24,747 nucleotides of DNA from the NCBI GenBank assembly GCA_023393815.1, contig JAEXBU010000065.1, positions 1 to 24,747 of the forward strand. Direction: 5' to 3'. Of this stretch, positions 1 to 8,565 are shown piece after piece. A program made the position numbers and the translations under genes. Every line of letters begins with the position of its first letter. Positions within the stretch are counted from its first letter, which is position 1. Origin of the DNA: Bacillota bacterium (GTDB taxonomy: Bacteria > Bacillota > Clostridia > Tissierellales > Peptoniphilaceae). The notes under the pieces were generated by a model that saw nothing but the letters and a program-made list of their open reading frames with translations, did not search any database and was not told the origin of the DNA.

Positions 1-774
1 TACGAGGCCATCGCCACAGACCTGGACAAAGAGATTTTCACTTACTCTATGGATCATCCGTTTCGTTTGCCCGTCGAGGATTTTATTGCACGGATGCCCG
101 AGAAGGCGTTGACGATTTTGACCAATCCCAATAACCCGACGGGCTATACCTTGTCGCCGAAGGATGTGGAGGCGATCTACGATGCCTGCGTTGCAAAAAA
201 GGGTTATTTGTTGTGCGATGAAACTTTTTTGTCCTTTGTCGACGGGGGAGAGGAGGCGCATCAAAAAGGGTTGTACCGACAAAAACAGATTACAGTGCGC
301 GCCGCCACAAAGAGCCATGCCCTCGCCGGAATTCGTCTGGGCTGGGCGGTCATGAACGATTCCCTTCGGGAGCGTTTTTTACGGCGGCAGCTGCCATGGT
401 CCGTAAATGCTGTGGCCGCTTCTTGCGGTGTCATGCTTGGAAATTGCGACGATGCCATGGAACGTTCGCGGCGCTTTGTAAGGGAAGAGAGGGAGAAATT
501 GCTCCGGATGTTTGAACGTTCGACCGTGGCCGAAGCTCTTCCCGGAGAGGCAAATTTTCTTTTGTTGCGGCTACAGGGAGTTCGCGCCGAGGACTGTTTT
601 AATTTTTTCTTACATCGTGGAATTTTGCTCCGAACCTTTTCGGAAGTCCCGTTGAGGGACGATTATTTTCGCATGGCTATTCGGACGGAAGCGGACAATC
701 GACGTTTTTGCAGGGGTTGGGTTGCATTTGAAAGGAGTGTGTCTCATGTACGAGAAGAAGCCCATGACCATTGA
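1..774 (+). CDS. cobD: Threonine-phosphate decarboxylase CobD (5' partial)
   Basis: This is a fold-type I PLP enzyme of the HisC/CobD aminotransferase family, cut at its 5' end by the window edge; 257 codons are visible and the frame is open from base 1. The family signatures are present: NPNNPTG (cofactor and substrate contact), LLCDETF (Asp for the pyridine nitrogen), and the PLP lysine in ATKSHALAGIRLGW at visible residue 104. CobD decarboxylates L-threonine-O-3-phosphate to (R)-1-aminopropan-2-yl phosphate, the linker of the nucleotide loop. HisC (histidinol-phosphate aminotransferase) is very similar in sequence. I prefer CobD because the gene runs straight into cbiC and the rest of a cobalamin operon. 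The start and the N-terminal substrate arm are outside the window. Confidence 0.85.
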   Translation, partial: YEAIATDLDKEIFTYSMDHPFRLPVEDFIARMPEKALTILTNPNNPTGYTLSPKDVEAIYDACVAKKGYLLCDETFLSFVDGGEEAHQKGLYRQKQITVRAATKSHALAGIRLGWAVMNDSLRERFLRRQLPWSVNAVAASCGVMLGNCDDAMERSRRFVREEREKLLRMFERSTVAEALPGEANFLLLRLQGVRAEDCFNFFLHRGILLRTFSEVPLRDDYFRMAIRTEADNRRFCRGWVAFERSVSHVREEAHDH

Positions 775-1366
775 GAACACGTCTATGGAAATCATCGATG
801 CCTATTTACACGACGTGGATTTTACGGAAGAACAATTGCCAGTGGTGCGCCGTATGATCCACACGACAGGCGATGTGGATTACCGCCATATTATCGACAT
901 ACACGCGCATTTTATAGGAGCGGCGACGGAAGCGGTTCGGTCCCAAGCGAAAGTTTATACGGATACGAATATGGTGCGGGCAGGAATCAACAAGAAGGCC
1001 TTGGAAAAATCGGGGGTGGAATTGCTGACGTTGATCTCTGATGAAGACGTGGCCGAAAAGGCCCGTGAAAGAAAAACTACCCGCAGTATCGTCGCCATAG
1101 AAGAAGCGGTAAAAAGAGGGTGTACAGGGTTTATTATCGGAAACGCCCCCACGGCTCTCTTTCGCCTTTTGGAATTAATCGACGAAGAAAAGGCGAATCC
1201 GGCTTTTCTCATCGCTGTTCCCGTAGGCTTTGTTGGCGCGGCACAGTCTAAGGAAAAGGTAGCGGACTACGACGTTCCCTACATTCGAACACGTGGAACG
1301 AAGGGAGGGAGCAATGTGGCGGCGTCGATATTTAATGCCATTTTATACGGGGTGTATCCAAGATGA
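746..1366 (+). CDS. cbiC: Cobalt-precorrin-8 methylmutase CbiC
   Basis: The 206-residue product moves the methyl group from C-11 to C-12 of cobalt-precorrin-8, giving cobyrinate. The catalytic histidine is H39 in RRMIHTTGD. Other family blocks are the RKTTRS segment, GNAPTAL, PVGFVGAAQSKE and TRGTKGGSNVAAS near the C-terminus. I chose the ATG at 746 because an AAAGGAG site (731-737) lies 8 bases upstream; the open frame also allows a TTG at 722, which lacks a site. The 5' end overlaps the end of cobD by 29 bases and the 3' end overlaps cbiD by ATGA, so the three are probably translated in a coupled way. Confidence 0.95.
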   Translation: MYEKKPMTIENTSMEIIDAYLHDVDFTEEQLPVVRRMIHTTGDVDYRHIIDIHAHFIGAATEAVRSQAKVYTDTNMVRAGINKKALEKSGVELLTLISDEDVAEKARERKTTRSIVAIEEAVKRGCTGFIIGNAPTALFRLLELIDEEKANPAFLIAVPVGFVGAAQSKEKVADYDVPYIRTRGTKGGSNVAASIFNAILYGVYPR

Positions 1367-2409
1367 ATAAGACGACCGTTGTGGACGGCAAGCATATGCG
1401 TCTGGGCTACACTACGGGCACTTGTGTGGTGGCGGCGGCCAAGGCGGCCATTTTTTCCCTGGAAAAAAACGAAGTCGTTGAAAGTGTTCAGGTGAGCGTA
1501 CCGGCGGGGGATGTGCTTTTGATCGACGTGGAAGAAATTTTTCGCCGAGAAAATACGGCGACCTACGGGGTAAAAAAGGATAGCGGCGACGATCCCGACA
1601 TTACAGACGGCATGGCGATACACGTGACGATTACAAAAACCGACACCGGAGATATACGCTGGGAAAAGGGCGTGGGTGTCGGCACGTTTTCGGAAGACAG
1701 TCTGTTGGGAAGGGCGGGGGAACTCGCGGTGAACCCCGTGCCGAGGCGGGAAATTACGAAAGTACTTACCGAGCACATGGACAGGGGAATTTCCATACGG
1801 ATCGACATTCCCGAGGGGGAAGCTTTGGCGAAAAAAACCTTCAACCCTCGTCTGGGTATCGTCGGAGGCCTGTCCATTCTGGGAACTACGGGTTTGGTAG
1901 TTCCCATGAGCAAAAGTGCCTATGTAGCGACCATCGACATGGAATTAAAGGCATTGGCCAAGGCCGGATATCGAGCGGTGATTTTAACGCCGGGCAACTA
2001 TGGAGAAAAGGCGGCGGCATCCATGGGTCTTACGATCCCTGTGGTAAAAGTGTCCAATTATTTCGGCGACGGGTTGTGTCTTGCGCGGGATTTGGGATTT
2101 CGCGAGATTACCTTAATGGGGCATATCGGGAAAATGGCGAAGGTATCCATCGGTATTTTTCAGACCCACTCCGCCGTGGCCGACGGCCGCATGGAGGCCA
2201 TAGCCTATTATATGGCGAAGGCGGGTGCAAGCGGGAGCGATATGGAAAAAGTCGAGAGAGAGAAGACGGCGGATCAGGCGATAAAAAAGGCGATCGCCTT
2301 AGGTTACGATACGATTATATCGGACATGGAGCGGGGCATCGAAAAGCGCGTTCGCCTGTATGTAAAGGCCGAGGATATCGTGGTTCACGCCCATATTTAT
2401 ACGATGTAG
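1363..2409 (+). CDS. cbiD: Cobalt-precorrin-5B C1-methyltransferase CbiD
   Basis: The 348-residue product methylates C-1 of cobalt-precorrin-5B using S-adenosylmethionine. CbiD is specific to the anaerobic (early cobalt insertion) route, so its presence fixes which pathway this organism uses. The N-terminal signature LRLGYTTGTCVVAAAKAA-type block starts near residue 13, and the later GHIGKMAKVSIGIFQTHS segment is also typical of the family. Length is normal. The ATG overlaps the TGA of cbiC (ATGA), and cbiE follows after 8 bases. Confidence 0.96.
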   Translation: MNKTTVVDGKHMRLGYTTGTCVVAAAKAAIFSLEKNEVVESVQVSVPAGDVLLIDVEEIFRRENTATYGVKKDSGDDPDITDGMAIHVTITKTDTGDIRWEKGVGVGTFSEDSLLGRAGELAVNPVPRREITKVLTEHMDRGISIRIDIPEGEALAKKTFNPRLGIVGGLSILGTTGLVVPMSKSAYVATIDMELKALAKAGYRAVILTPGNYGEKAAASMGLTIPVVKVSNYFGDGLCLARDLGFREITLMGHIGKMAKVSIGIFQTHSAVADGRMEAIAYYMAKAGASGSDMEKVEREKTADQAIKKAIALGYDTIISDMERGIEKRVRLYVKAEDIVVHAHIYTM

Positions 2410-2417
2410 GAGGAAAG

Positions 2418-3017
2418 ATGATTACCATCGTTGGCGCCGGACCCGGCGATTTAAAAAAAATGACCTACGAAGCCGTGGAGGCGATTGAAAAAGCCGATCG
2501 CGTCGTGGCTTTTTCCCGTTTGGCGGATACGCTGCAGCCCATTCGAAAAGATATTATGGTCGTAAAAAGATTGAATGAAGCGGAAGCGTTGTTGGATCCG
2601 TCCCTAGATGTCGTCGTTGTCGTAAGCGGGGATCCGCTCTTTTTCGGTTTAGCCGGTGCCTTTCGTGCCAGAGGAATTGTCGTAGATCGGATCGTTCCCG
2701 GGTTGAGCAGTATGTCATGTGCGGCGGCGGCATGGGGCATACCTTGGCAGAGTATGCGGGCATTTTCTTTTCACGGTCGCGGACCTCAGGTCGAGGCAGT
2801 TTTACGTGAGCCCCTGAGCTGTGTACTTTTGGACAAGAGCTTTACAGCCAGCGATTTGTCGAAAGCATTGGCGGAGTGTGGGGCGAAGGGCGTGATCCAC
2901 GGGGCGAGCTATCTTTCCTACGAGAAGGAAAAAATCGTAACGGCGCCCATAGGCGCGGACATTACAATAGATGAAGATTTGGCATTGGCGGTGATTGAAC
3001 TTGAATTGGAAGAATGA
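2418..3017 (+). CDS. cbiE: Cobalt-precorrin-7 C5-methyltransferase CbiE
   Basis: The 199-residue protein is a tetrapyrrole methylase with the N-terminal glycine motif VGAGPGD at residues 4-10 and the SGDPLFFGL block in the middle. CbiE methylates C-5 of cobalt-precorrin-7, next to CbiT, which methylates C-15 and decarboxylates the C-12 side chain. Here CbiE and CbiT are separate genes, not a CobL-type fusion. The start at 2418 has an AGGAGGAAAG site directly upstream. The same frame stays open back to 2076 inside cbiD, but that stretch is not family sequence. The 3' end overlaps the probable cbiT start. Confidence 0.94.
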   Translation: MITIVGAGPGDLKKMTYEAVEAIEKADRVVAFSRLADTLQPIRKDIMVVKRLNEAEALLDPSLDVVVVVSGDPLFFGLAGAFRARGIVVDRIVPGLSSMSCAAAAWGIPWQSMRAFSFHGRGPQVEAVLREPLSCVLLDKSFTASDLSKALAECGAKGVIHGASYLSYEKEKIVTAPIGADITIDEDLALAVIELELEE

Positions 3018-3546
3018 CGGGGATTTTATTCGCGGCGCCGTACCTATGACCAAGGAAGAGGTGCGGATTTTAACCATGGCGGGCCTTGATTTAATTCCGG
3101 GCCTTTCTTTTTTAGATATCGGCGCGGGTACGGGTTCCATTTCCGTGGCGGCAGCGTCCTTAGGCTGCGTCGTAACGGCGGTGGAAGAAAAGGGCGAGGC
3201 GGTGAATTTAATTAAGAAAAATGCCGAGGCCTTTGATGTAGAAGTGGATGTGATTTATGGACAGGCTCCGGATTGTTTAGATGCTGGGGTGTATGACCGC
3301 ATTTTTATCGGCGGAAGCAAGGGGCGTCTCGAGGGGATATTAAACTATGCTCACAATCACCTGGCGCAGGACGGCGTTATGACGGGCAATTTCATTACTA
3401 TGACCCACGCCGAAAAGATGAAATCTTTTTTCAAGGAGAAGGGTTATGATTGGACGTTGACCTACGTCGCCGTCTCGCGAGAAGATCGATTGGGGCTATT
3501 GCGCGCCGAAAATGGCGTATTTATTTTGAAGGGGAGAAGAGGATGA
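2995..3546 (+). CDS. cbiT: Cobalt-precorrin-6B C15-methyltransferase (decarboxylating) CbiT
   Basis: The product of about 183 residues is a class I SAM methyltransferase with the glycine-rich SAM loop LDIGAGTGSISVAAA, preceded by the family's FIRGAVPMTKEEVR segment. CbiT decarboxylates the acetate on C-12 and methylates C-15 of the corrin ring. The start is uncertain. No ATG precedes FIRG in frame, so a TTG at 2995 (or 3001) inside the end of cbiE is most likely, with only a weak ribosome site. An ATG at 3046 (MTKEEVR) would remove conserved residues. The stop overlaps the cbiF ATG. Confidence 0.92.
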   Translation: MNLNWKNDGDFIRGAVPMTKEEVRILTMAGLDLIPGLSFLDIGAGTGSISVAAASLGCVVTAVEEKGEAVNLIKKNAEAFDVEVDVIYGQAPDCLDAGVYDRIFIGGSKGRLEGILNYAHNHLAQDGVMTGNFITMTHAEKMKSFFKEKGYDWTLTYVAVSREDRLGLLRAENGVFILKGRRG

Positions 3547-4295
3547 TTTCATTTGTCGGAGCCGGTCCTGGGGATGTGGATTTGATTACGGTAAAAGGTC
3601 GAAAACGCTTGGAGACGGCGGATGTGATCATTTACGCGGGCAGTCTGGTGGATAAGAGGCATATGGATGCGGCAAAAGAAGGGGCAGAGGTATACAATAG
3701 CGCCACCATGCACTTGGAGGAAGTGCTGCAGTTGATGAAAGAAAGCCACGAGGCGGGCAAGGACGTGGTTCGTCTGCATACAGGAGATCCGTCGATTTAC
3801 GGTGCCATACAGGAGCAAATGGACGCCCTGCGGCAGTGGAGTATTCCCTACGAGGTGATCCCAGGGGTCAGCTCCTTTTCCGCCGCGGCGGCTTGCGTCG
3901 AGCGAGAATTTACCTTGCCCGGCGTTAGCCAGACGGTCATTTTGACGCGTATGGCGGGAAGGACACCGGTTCCCGAAAGGGAATCCATCGACAAATTGGC
4001 GTCACACGGTGCGTCCATGGCGATTTTTCTTTCCGTTGGTCAGTTGGAGGATGTGGTGGAAGCTTTACGGTCGGGGTATACGGAGGATACGCCCATAGCC
4101 GTGGTCTATAAGGCCACGTGGGAAGATGAGGCAATTGTTCGCTCTACCCTGGGAGGCATTATCGAGGATATGAAGGGGAAAAACATAGAAAAACACGCCC
4201 AGATCCTCGTCGGCGATTTTCTCGATACGGATTACGATAAGAGCAAGCTCTACGATAAACATTTTTCCACGGAGTATCGAAAGGCCATCCGATGA
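3543..4295 (+). CDS. cbiF: Cobalt-precorrin-4 C11-methyltransferase CbiF
   Basis: The 250-residue tetrapyrrole methylase has FVGAGPGDVDLITVKG at the N-terminus, YAGSLV, the HTGDPSIYGAIQEQ substrate/SAM block and IPGVSSFSAAAA. This combination is characteristic of CbiF/CobM. It methylates C-11 of cobalt-precorrin-4. The ATG at 3543 overlaps the cbiT stop (ATGA) and sits behind a GGGGAGAAGAGG purine run. The stop in turn overlaps the cbiG start. The frame extends upstream to 3450, but that part overlaps cbiT and does not look like family sequence. Confidence 0.95.
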   Translation: MISFVGAGPGDVDLITVKGRKRLETADVIIYAGSLVDKRHMDAAKEGAEVYNSATMHLEEVLQLMKESHEAGKDVVRLHTGDPSIYGAIQEQMDALRQWSIPYEVIPGVSSFSAAAACVEREFTLPGVSQTVILTRMAGRTPVPERESIDKLASHGASMAIFLSVGQLEDVVEALRSGYTEDTPIAVVYKATWEDEAIVRSTLGGIIEDMKGKNIEKHAQILVGDFLDTDYDKSKLYDKHFSTEYRKAIR

Positions 4296-5263
4296 AGACG
4301 GCGGTATTGTGCTTTTCGCCCCAGGGAGCTGCGTTGGCAAAAAACTATTTTTCCCACTTCGATCTTTACGGGAAAGACTTTCACCGGTCCGTAAAAAAAG
4401 AGAATTTCGGCGCACTTTTTTCGTCTTACGATCGTTTGATTTTCTTCGGTGCGACGGGTATTGCGGTACGCTATATCGCGCCCTGGGTAGAGGACAAGGG
4501 GAAGGATCCGGCAGTTGTGGTGATTGACCCTTTGGGTCGCTACGTAATCCCTATTTTAAGCGGACACTTGGGCGGCGCCAATGCATTGGCCGTCGAGTTG
4601 GCGAAGATGTTGGGTGCCGAGGCGATTCTCACGACGGCATCGGACAGCTTGGGCTTCGAGGCGATGGATATTTTTGCCCAACGGGCCGACTACGCTTTCG
4701 ACGACAGAAAGGCAATGAAAAACATCGCCGCCGCCATGGTAGCGGGAAAGACTATACGCTGGTTCTCCGAGGAAGCATTAAAGCCCGATTACGCTTTTAT
4801 TCAACCGGTGGATCATTGGGAAGCGGCGGATGTCGTAGACGGCGTTGTCGTGAGCCGAAAAAATGTGGATGTGAAATATGCGTTGCGTTTGGTCCCGCGG
4901 CGGATTCATGTGGGCGTAGGATCCAGGAAGGGAACGGACGGAGTGGACCTCGTGGCCTTAATCAAAAGCGTATTGGAGGAATTGGATCGACACCCGTTGT
5001 CCATCTCGGCCATACACACCATTGACGTAAAAAAAGACGAGCCGTCCATCGTCTATGCATCCGAGACATTGAAGGTGCCATTACGTATCCATCGTGCCGA
5101 ATCTCTGCGCAAGTATGAAGGGCGCTGTACCGGAAGCGAATTTGTTAAGGCCACGGTAGGCGTTTCAGGTGTTTCATGCCCGGCGGCTCTTATGGGTGCG
5201 GAACATATTCTCGCGGAAAAAGTGCGATCTCACGGATTGACAGTAACTGTGACAGAGGAGTAA
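4292..5263 (+). CDS. cbiG: Cobalt-precorrin-5A hydrolase CbiG
   Basis: The 323-residue protein opens the delta-lactone ring of cobalt-precorrin-5A, releasing acetaldehyde. That step exists only in the anaerobic pathway. The N-terminal CbiG domain has FFGATGIAVRYIAPW and the SGHLGGANALA block. A middle region follows, then the C-terminal CbiG domain beginning around RRIHVGVGSRKGT, with a late TVGVSGVSCPAAL segment. Length fits the stand-alone form; it is not fused to CbiH or CbiF as in some species. ATGA overlap with cbiF. Confidence 0.95.
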   Translation: MKTAVLCFSPQGAALAKNYFSHFDLYGKDFHRSVKKENFGALFSSYDRLIFFGATGIAVRYIAPWVEDKGKDPAVVVIDPLGRYVIPILSGHLGGANALAVELAKMLGAEAILTTASDSLGFEAMDIFAQRADYAFDDRKAMKNIAAAMVAGKTIRWFSEEALKPDYAFIQPVDHWEAADVVDGVVVSRKNVDVKYALRLVPRRIHVGVGSRKGTDGVDLVALIKSVLEELDRHPLSISAIHTIDVKKDEPSIVYASETLKVPLRIHRAESLRKYEGRCTGSEFVKATVGVSGVSCPAALMGAEHILAEKVRSHGLTVTVTEE

Positions 5264-5265
5264 AT

Positions 5266-5994
5266 GTGAAAAAGTTATACATTATTGGCATCGGCCCCGG
5301 CGGGGAATCGGATTTCACGCTGGGTATGTTGCGTGCTTTGGAGGAATCGGCAGTGGTTGTGGGTTACGGACCCTACTTAAACTATATTAAAAAGTATACG
5401 GAGGGAAAGGAAATCTATGCGACGGGAATGAAGTCGGAGATCGAGCGGTGCAAAAAGGCGGTGGCCTCGGCGGAAGCGGGAAAGACCACAGCGATTGTAT
5501 CCACCGGCGATCCCGGTCTGTACGGCATGGCGGGTCCGATACTGGAATTGGCAGCGGAAAAAGCCATCGACATTCAGGTAATTCCCGGCATAAGTGCAAA
5601 TTTCTCCGCCGCCTCTGTAGTAGGTGCGCCGATCATGCACGATATGGCCACTATTAGTCTGTCCGATTTAATGACGCCGCTGGATGTAATCAAAAAGCGG
5701 ATTCGCCTGGCCGCAGAAGGGGATTTCGTCATTTGTTTTTATAACCCGCGATCCAAAGGGCGGCCCGGTTATTTGAAGGCGGCCATAGACCTGTTAAAGG
5801 AAACGGGCTACGAGGACAGCCGTCCCGTGGCTCTTGTGAAACACGCTCGGCGGCAGGGAGAAGAGGCGGTTCTTACGACGGTGGGCGACTTGGACGAGAG
5901 TTTTTGCGATATGAATACCATGGTGATCGTGGGAAACAAGGAAACTTACATGAAAGGCGGCTACATGGTGACGCCGAGGGGCTACAAGATATGA
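5266..5994 (+). CDS. cbiH: Cobalt-factor III / precorrin-3B C17-methyltransferase CbiH
   Basis: The 242-residue tetrapyrrole methylase has LYIIGIGPGGESDFT at the N-terminus, GYGPYLNYI, STGDPGLYGMAG, IPGISANFSAAS and the diagnostic FYNPRSKGRPGYL. CbiH contracts the macrocycle while methylating C-17. I chose the GTG at 5266, two bases after the cbiG stop, because a GAGGAG site lies about six bases upstream and the methylase fold begins right there. The nearby ATG at 5264 is out of frame. The longer frame back to 5176 overlaps cbiG. The stop overlaps the cbiJ ATG. Confidence 0.95.
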   Translation: MKKLYIIGIGPGGESDFTLGMLRALEESAVVVGYGPYLNYIKKYTEGKEIYATGMKSEIERCKKAVASAEAGKTTAIVSTGDPGLYGMAGPILELAAEKAIDIQVIPGISANFSAASVVGAPIMHDMATISLSDLMTPLDVIKKRIRLAAEGDFVICFYNPRSKGRPGYLKAAIDLLKETGYEDSRPVALVKHARRQGEEAVLTTVGDLDESFCDMNTMVIVGNKETYMKGGYMVTPRGYKI

Positions 5995-6749
5995 AGCTAT
6001 GGGTGATCGGTGGAACGTCGGAATCCGTACGTCTTTTGCGGGCGGTGGATAGACGCCATATTCTAGTGAGCGTCGCCGGGGAAGAGGGTCGGGAACGGCT
6101 GCCGAAAGATACGGATGTCCATGTGGGTCCTATGGATCGAAAGCGTATGGTTGCGTTTATCCGGAAAAACCGCATCGTCGCCGTGGTAGACATGAGCCAT
6201 CCTTTCGCAAAGATCGTATCTCGGGAAGCGGAGGGTGCAGCGAAGGATGCGGGCATCGATTACTATCGGTTTCGGCGTCCCGTGGACGAAGAGGGAGGCG
6301 ATGTCTTTTTCGACGATTACGAAAGCTGCGCCGCTTATATCGAAGCCCACGAAGGAACGTTTTTCTTCACAACGGGATCGAAGCACGTGGATCTTTTCGA
6401 ATCGGTAAAGGGGAGTAGTCGTCACATCTACCGCGTCATTCCTTCGTCGAAAAGCATAGATATTTTGCACCGCGCGGGCGTCTCCATGGAAAATAGTGTT
6501 GCCATGTTAGGGCCTTTTGATGTATCCATGAACCTGGCGTTTTTTCGGCACTACGGAGCGGATTTTCTCGTCACAAAAAACAGCGGCGCGGGATCCGGTT
6601 TCCACGAAAAGATTCGAGCAGCCGAGGAATTAGGGATGACGAGTTTGGTGATTCGAACGGAAGAGGAAAAGGGATTAGGTTTTGCTGAGACCAAAGCATT
6701 GGTAGAAAGGATCTGTCATGGAATTTTCCTATCGGTTTTACACAAATAA
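5991..6749 (+). CDS. cbiJ: Cobalt-precorrin-6A reductase CbiJ
   Basis: The 252-residue NAD(P)H-dependent reductase reduces cobalt-precorrin-6A to 6B. Family marks are the N-terminal LWVIGGTSES nucleotide loop, VVDMSHPFA (usual form D-A-T-H-P-F-A), FFTTGSKHV, MLGPFDVSMN and VTKNSGAGSGFHEKI. The ATG overlaps the cbiH stop (ATGA). The last 32 bases overlap the next gene, the cysteine-rich small protein. Confidence 0.94.
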   Translation: MKLWVIGGTSESVRLLRAVDRRHILVSVAGEEGRERLPKDTDVHVGPMDRKRMVAFIRKNRIVAVVDMSHPFAKIVSREAEGAAKDAGIDYYRFRRPVDEEGGDVFFDDYESCAAYIEAHEGTFFFTTGSKHVDLFESVKGSSRHIYRVIPSSKSIDILHRAGVSMENSVAMLGPFDVSMNLAFFRHYGADFLVTKNSGAGSGFHEKIRAAEELGMTSLVIRTEEEKGLGFAETKALVERICHGIFLSVLHK

Positions 6750-6978
6750 GGATTGTAAGTATTTCCCCTGTCACAAGATGGAGGGGGACTTTAATTGTAT
6801 GTTTTGTTATTGCCCCTTGTACCTGATGGACGAGCAATGTGGTGGAAACTTTTCCTACGTAGGCGGCGTGAAGGACTGTTCCGACTGTTTGGTTCCGCAT
6901 CGACCGAAAGGATACGATTATATAAACCGTCGTCTGCGTGAGGAAATTCAAAAGAGGAGAGAGAACCGTGTTAAGTAA
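6718..6978 (+). CDS. Cysteine-rich small domain protein in cobalamin operon (function unknown)
   Basis: This 86-residue protein has eight cysteines at positions 13, 18, 27, 30, 32, 41, 54 and 57, plus H19 and H61. It ends in a lysine/arginine-rich tail. The arrangement, including the CMFCYCPLY core, resembles the 'cysteine-rich small domain' (COG2158) that is often encoded beside cobalamin genes; this family match is from memory. The cysteines suggest a zinc or iron-sulfur site, but no activity is known to me. An AGAAAGGA ribosome site precedes the ATG. It overlaps both cbiJ (32 bases) and cobT (11 bases), so it is made together with the corrin enzymes. A metal chaperone or an accessory to a corrin step is only a guess. 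Confidence 0.85.
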   Translation: MEFSYRFYTNKDCKYFPCHKMEGDFNCMFCYCPLYLMDEQCGGNFSYVGGVKDCSDCLVPHRPKGYDYINRRLREEIQKRRENRVK

Positions 6979-8038
6979 ATTACTGGAATCCATTCGTCCG
7001 GTGGACAAAGAGTGGATGAGAAAAGCCAAGGCGCATTGGGATACGCGAACCCATCCTACGGGTTCGCTCGGTGCGCTGGAAACCATGACCGTGCGTTTGG
7101 CCGGAATACAACGGCGCGTCATTCCCATTATCGCCGATCGAGCCATTCTGGTTTTTTGCGCCGATAACGGGGTGGTGGCGGAAGATGTGAGTTCGTCGCC
7201 TCCGGTCTTTACCCAAATGCTCGCCAATGCCATGGCCCGTGGGGAAACCGGTGCAGCGACCTTAAGCGCGTGGTCGGGTTCCTCTCTAAGGGTCGTCGAT
7301 ATAGGTATGAAAAAAGAGGTGGCGCGAGAGTCGTCCATTGTTCAGGCGTGCATTCGTCCGGGAACCGGAAATATTGCGTTGGAAGCTGCTATGACGCGGG
7401 AAGAAACGATAAAAGCCGTGGAGACGGGGGCGCGCATAGCGGAAGAAGCGATGAAGGAAGGGGCGAATCTTTTGGGAGTAGGGGAGCTCGGCATCGGAAA
7501 TACCACGACTTCGGCGGCGTTATTATCGGCCTTAACGGGAGAAAAGGCGGAAAACTGCGTCGGCTACGGAGCGGGAATTACAGAGTCGCAGCGACTGAAA
7601 AAAGTGGCGACGGTAGAAAAGGCCGTGGAACGAGCCGGTAAAGGGGACGTGATCGACAAGCTGGCTCAAGTAGGCGGGTTGGATCTGGCCGGGATCGTCG
7701 GCGTCTTTTTGGCCTGTGCCGCAAAGGAAGTGGCGGTGGTCGTGGACGGGTTCGTCACCGGTGTAGCGGCCCTTGCGGCCATAACCTTGGCACCGAATGT
7801 AAGAGACTATATTTTCTTGTCTCACAAAAGTGCGGAAAAGGCTTCCGTCTTGGTGAATCGCTATATAGGCCTTACGCCAAGCTTGGATCTCGAGATGCGT
7901 TTAGGAGAGGGAAGCGGCTGTCCCTTGTTTTTTCAATTGATGGATGGGGCGTTGTATGCCATGACCCATATGGGTTCGGTGAAAGACAACGCCATCGATC
8001 CGAATTTATTGGTGAACCTGGAGAAGGGAAGCCTATGA
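6968..8038 (+). CDS. cobT: Nicotinate-nucleotide--dimethylbenzimidazole phosphoribosyltransferase CobT
   Basis: The 356-residue enzyme makes alpha-ribazole phosphate from a benzimidazole-type base and nicotinate mononucleotide, activating the lower ligand of cobalamin. Family blocks are HPTGSLGALE (29-38), FCADNGVVAEDVSSSP, LLGVGELGIGNTTTSAA, and LEMRLGEGSG, where E314 is the catalytic base. I chose the GTG at 6968 because GAGGAG (6954-6959) lies 8 bases upstream and the N-terminus LLESIRPVD fits the family. The frame reaches back to 6938 inside the preceding gene without support. No genes for making dimethylbenzimidazole are visible here, so the base used in vivo is open. Confidence 0.95.
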   Translation: MLSKLLESIRPVDKEWMRKAKAHWDTRTHPTGSLGALETMTVRLAGIQRRVIPIIADRAILVFCADNGVVAEDVSSSPPVFTQMLANAMARGETGAATLSAWSGSSLRVVDIGMKKEVARESSIVQACIRPGTGNIALEAAMTREETIKAVETGARIAEEAMKEGANLLGVGELGIGNTTTSAALLSALTGEKAENCVGYGAGITESQRLKKVATVEKAVERAGKGDVIDKLAQVGGLDLAGIVGVFLACAAKEVAVVVDGFVTGVAALAAITLAPNVRDYIFLSHKSAEKASVLVNRYIGLTPSLDLEMRLGEGSGCPLFFQLMDGALYAMTHMGSVKDNAIDPNLLVNLEKGSL

Positions 8039-8565
8039 TTGTGTTGATTACCGGGGGCGCGAGGAGCGGGAAAAGCGCCTACGCCGAATCGAGAGCAAGA
8101 GCCTATGAAAAGGTGCTTTACATTGCCACGGCAAAAAAAACCGACGACGAGGAAATGATCCGTCGCGTCGAAAAGCATCGTGCGCGGCGACCCGCTTCGT
8201 GGCGAACGGCGGAGCGCGATGCACGGTTTGCCGATGCGATAAAAGGGGAAGAAGCTGTCTTGCTGGATTGTGTTACGATCATGATTTCTAATTATTTGTG
8301 GGCCTGTTCGGAAAAGGACGGTTCCATGGACGAAGAGAAAGTCGAAGCACTTTGCCTACAGGAGCTGGAAAGTTTGATCGTCCATTGCAAGGCGCACGGG
8401 ATGGATCTCTTTATGGTAACCAATGAAGTGGGAAGCGGCATCGTGCCCATGAGCCCCGTGTCACGGGCCTTTCGAGATATTCAGGGTCGCGTGAACCAGC
8501 GTTTGGCTCAATGGTCCGATGAAGTATACGCCAGTATTTCGGGAATCGCGGTGAAGATCAAGTGA
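8035..8565 (+). CDS. cobU: Adenosylcobinamide kinase / adenosylcobinamide-phosphate guanylyltransferase CobU
   Basis: The 176-residue bifunctional enzyme phosphorylates adenosylcobinamide and then transfers GMP to it. The Walker A loop GGARSGKS spans residues 7-14. The guanylylated histidine is H48 in EKHRARRPASW. The LLDCVTIMISNYL and VTNEVGSGIVP blocks follow, as expected for CobU/CobP. It overlaps cobT by ATGA and cobS by GTGA, placing the three loop-assembly enzymes in strict series. Confidence 0.95.
   Translation: MIVLITGGARSGKSAYAESRARAYEKVLYIATAKKTDDEEMIRRVEKHRARRPASWRTAERDARFADAIKGEEAVLLDCVTIMISNYLWACSEKDGSMDEEKVEALCLQELESLIVHCKAHGMDLFMVTNEVGSGIVPMSPVSRAFRDIQGRVNQRLAQWSDEVYASISGIAVKIK

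Noticed and set aside
1279..1776. A 165-residue minus-strand open frame across cbiC and cbiD.
   Set aside because: The plus strand encodes clear CbiC and CbiD signatures here; the antisense frame has no supporting signal.
2076..2417. Extension of the cbiE reading frame far into cbiD.
   Set aside because: The added residues are low-complexity Arg/Gly-rich shadow sequence, and the ATG at 2418 has a strong ribosome site and the family N-terminus.
6571..7338. A 255-residue open frame on the minus strand across the end of cbiJ, the cysteine-rich gene and cobT.
   Set aside because: It is antisense to three well-recognised genes, has no ribosome site and shows no protein-family features.
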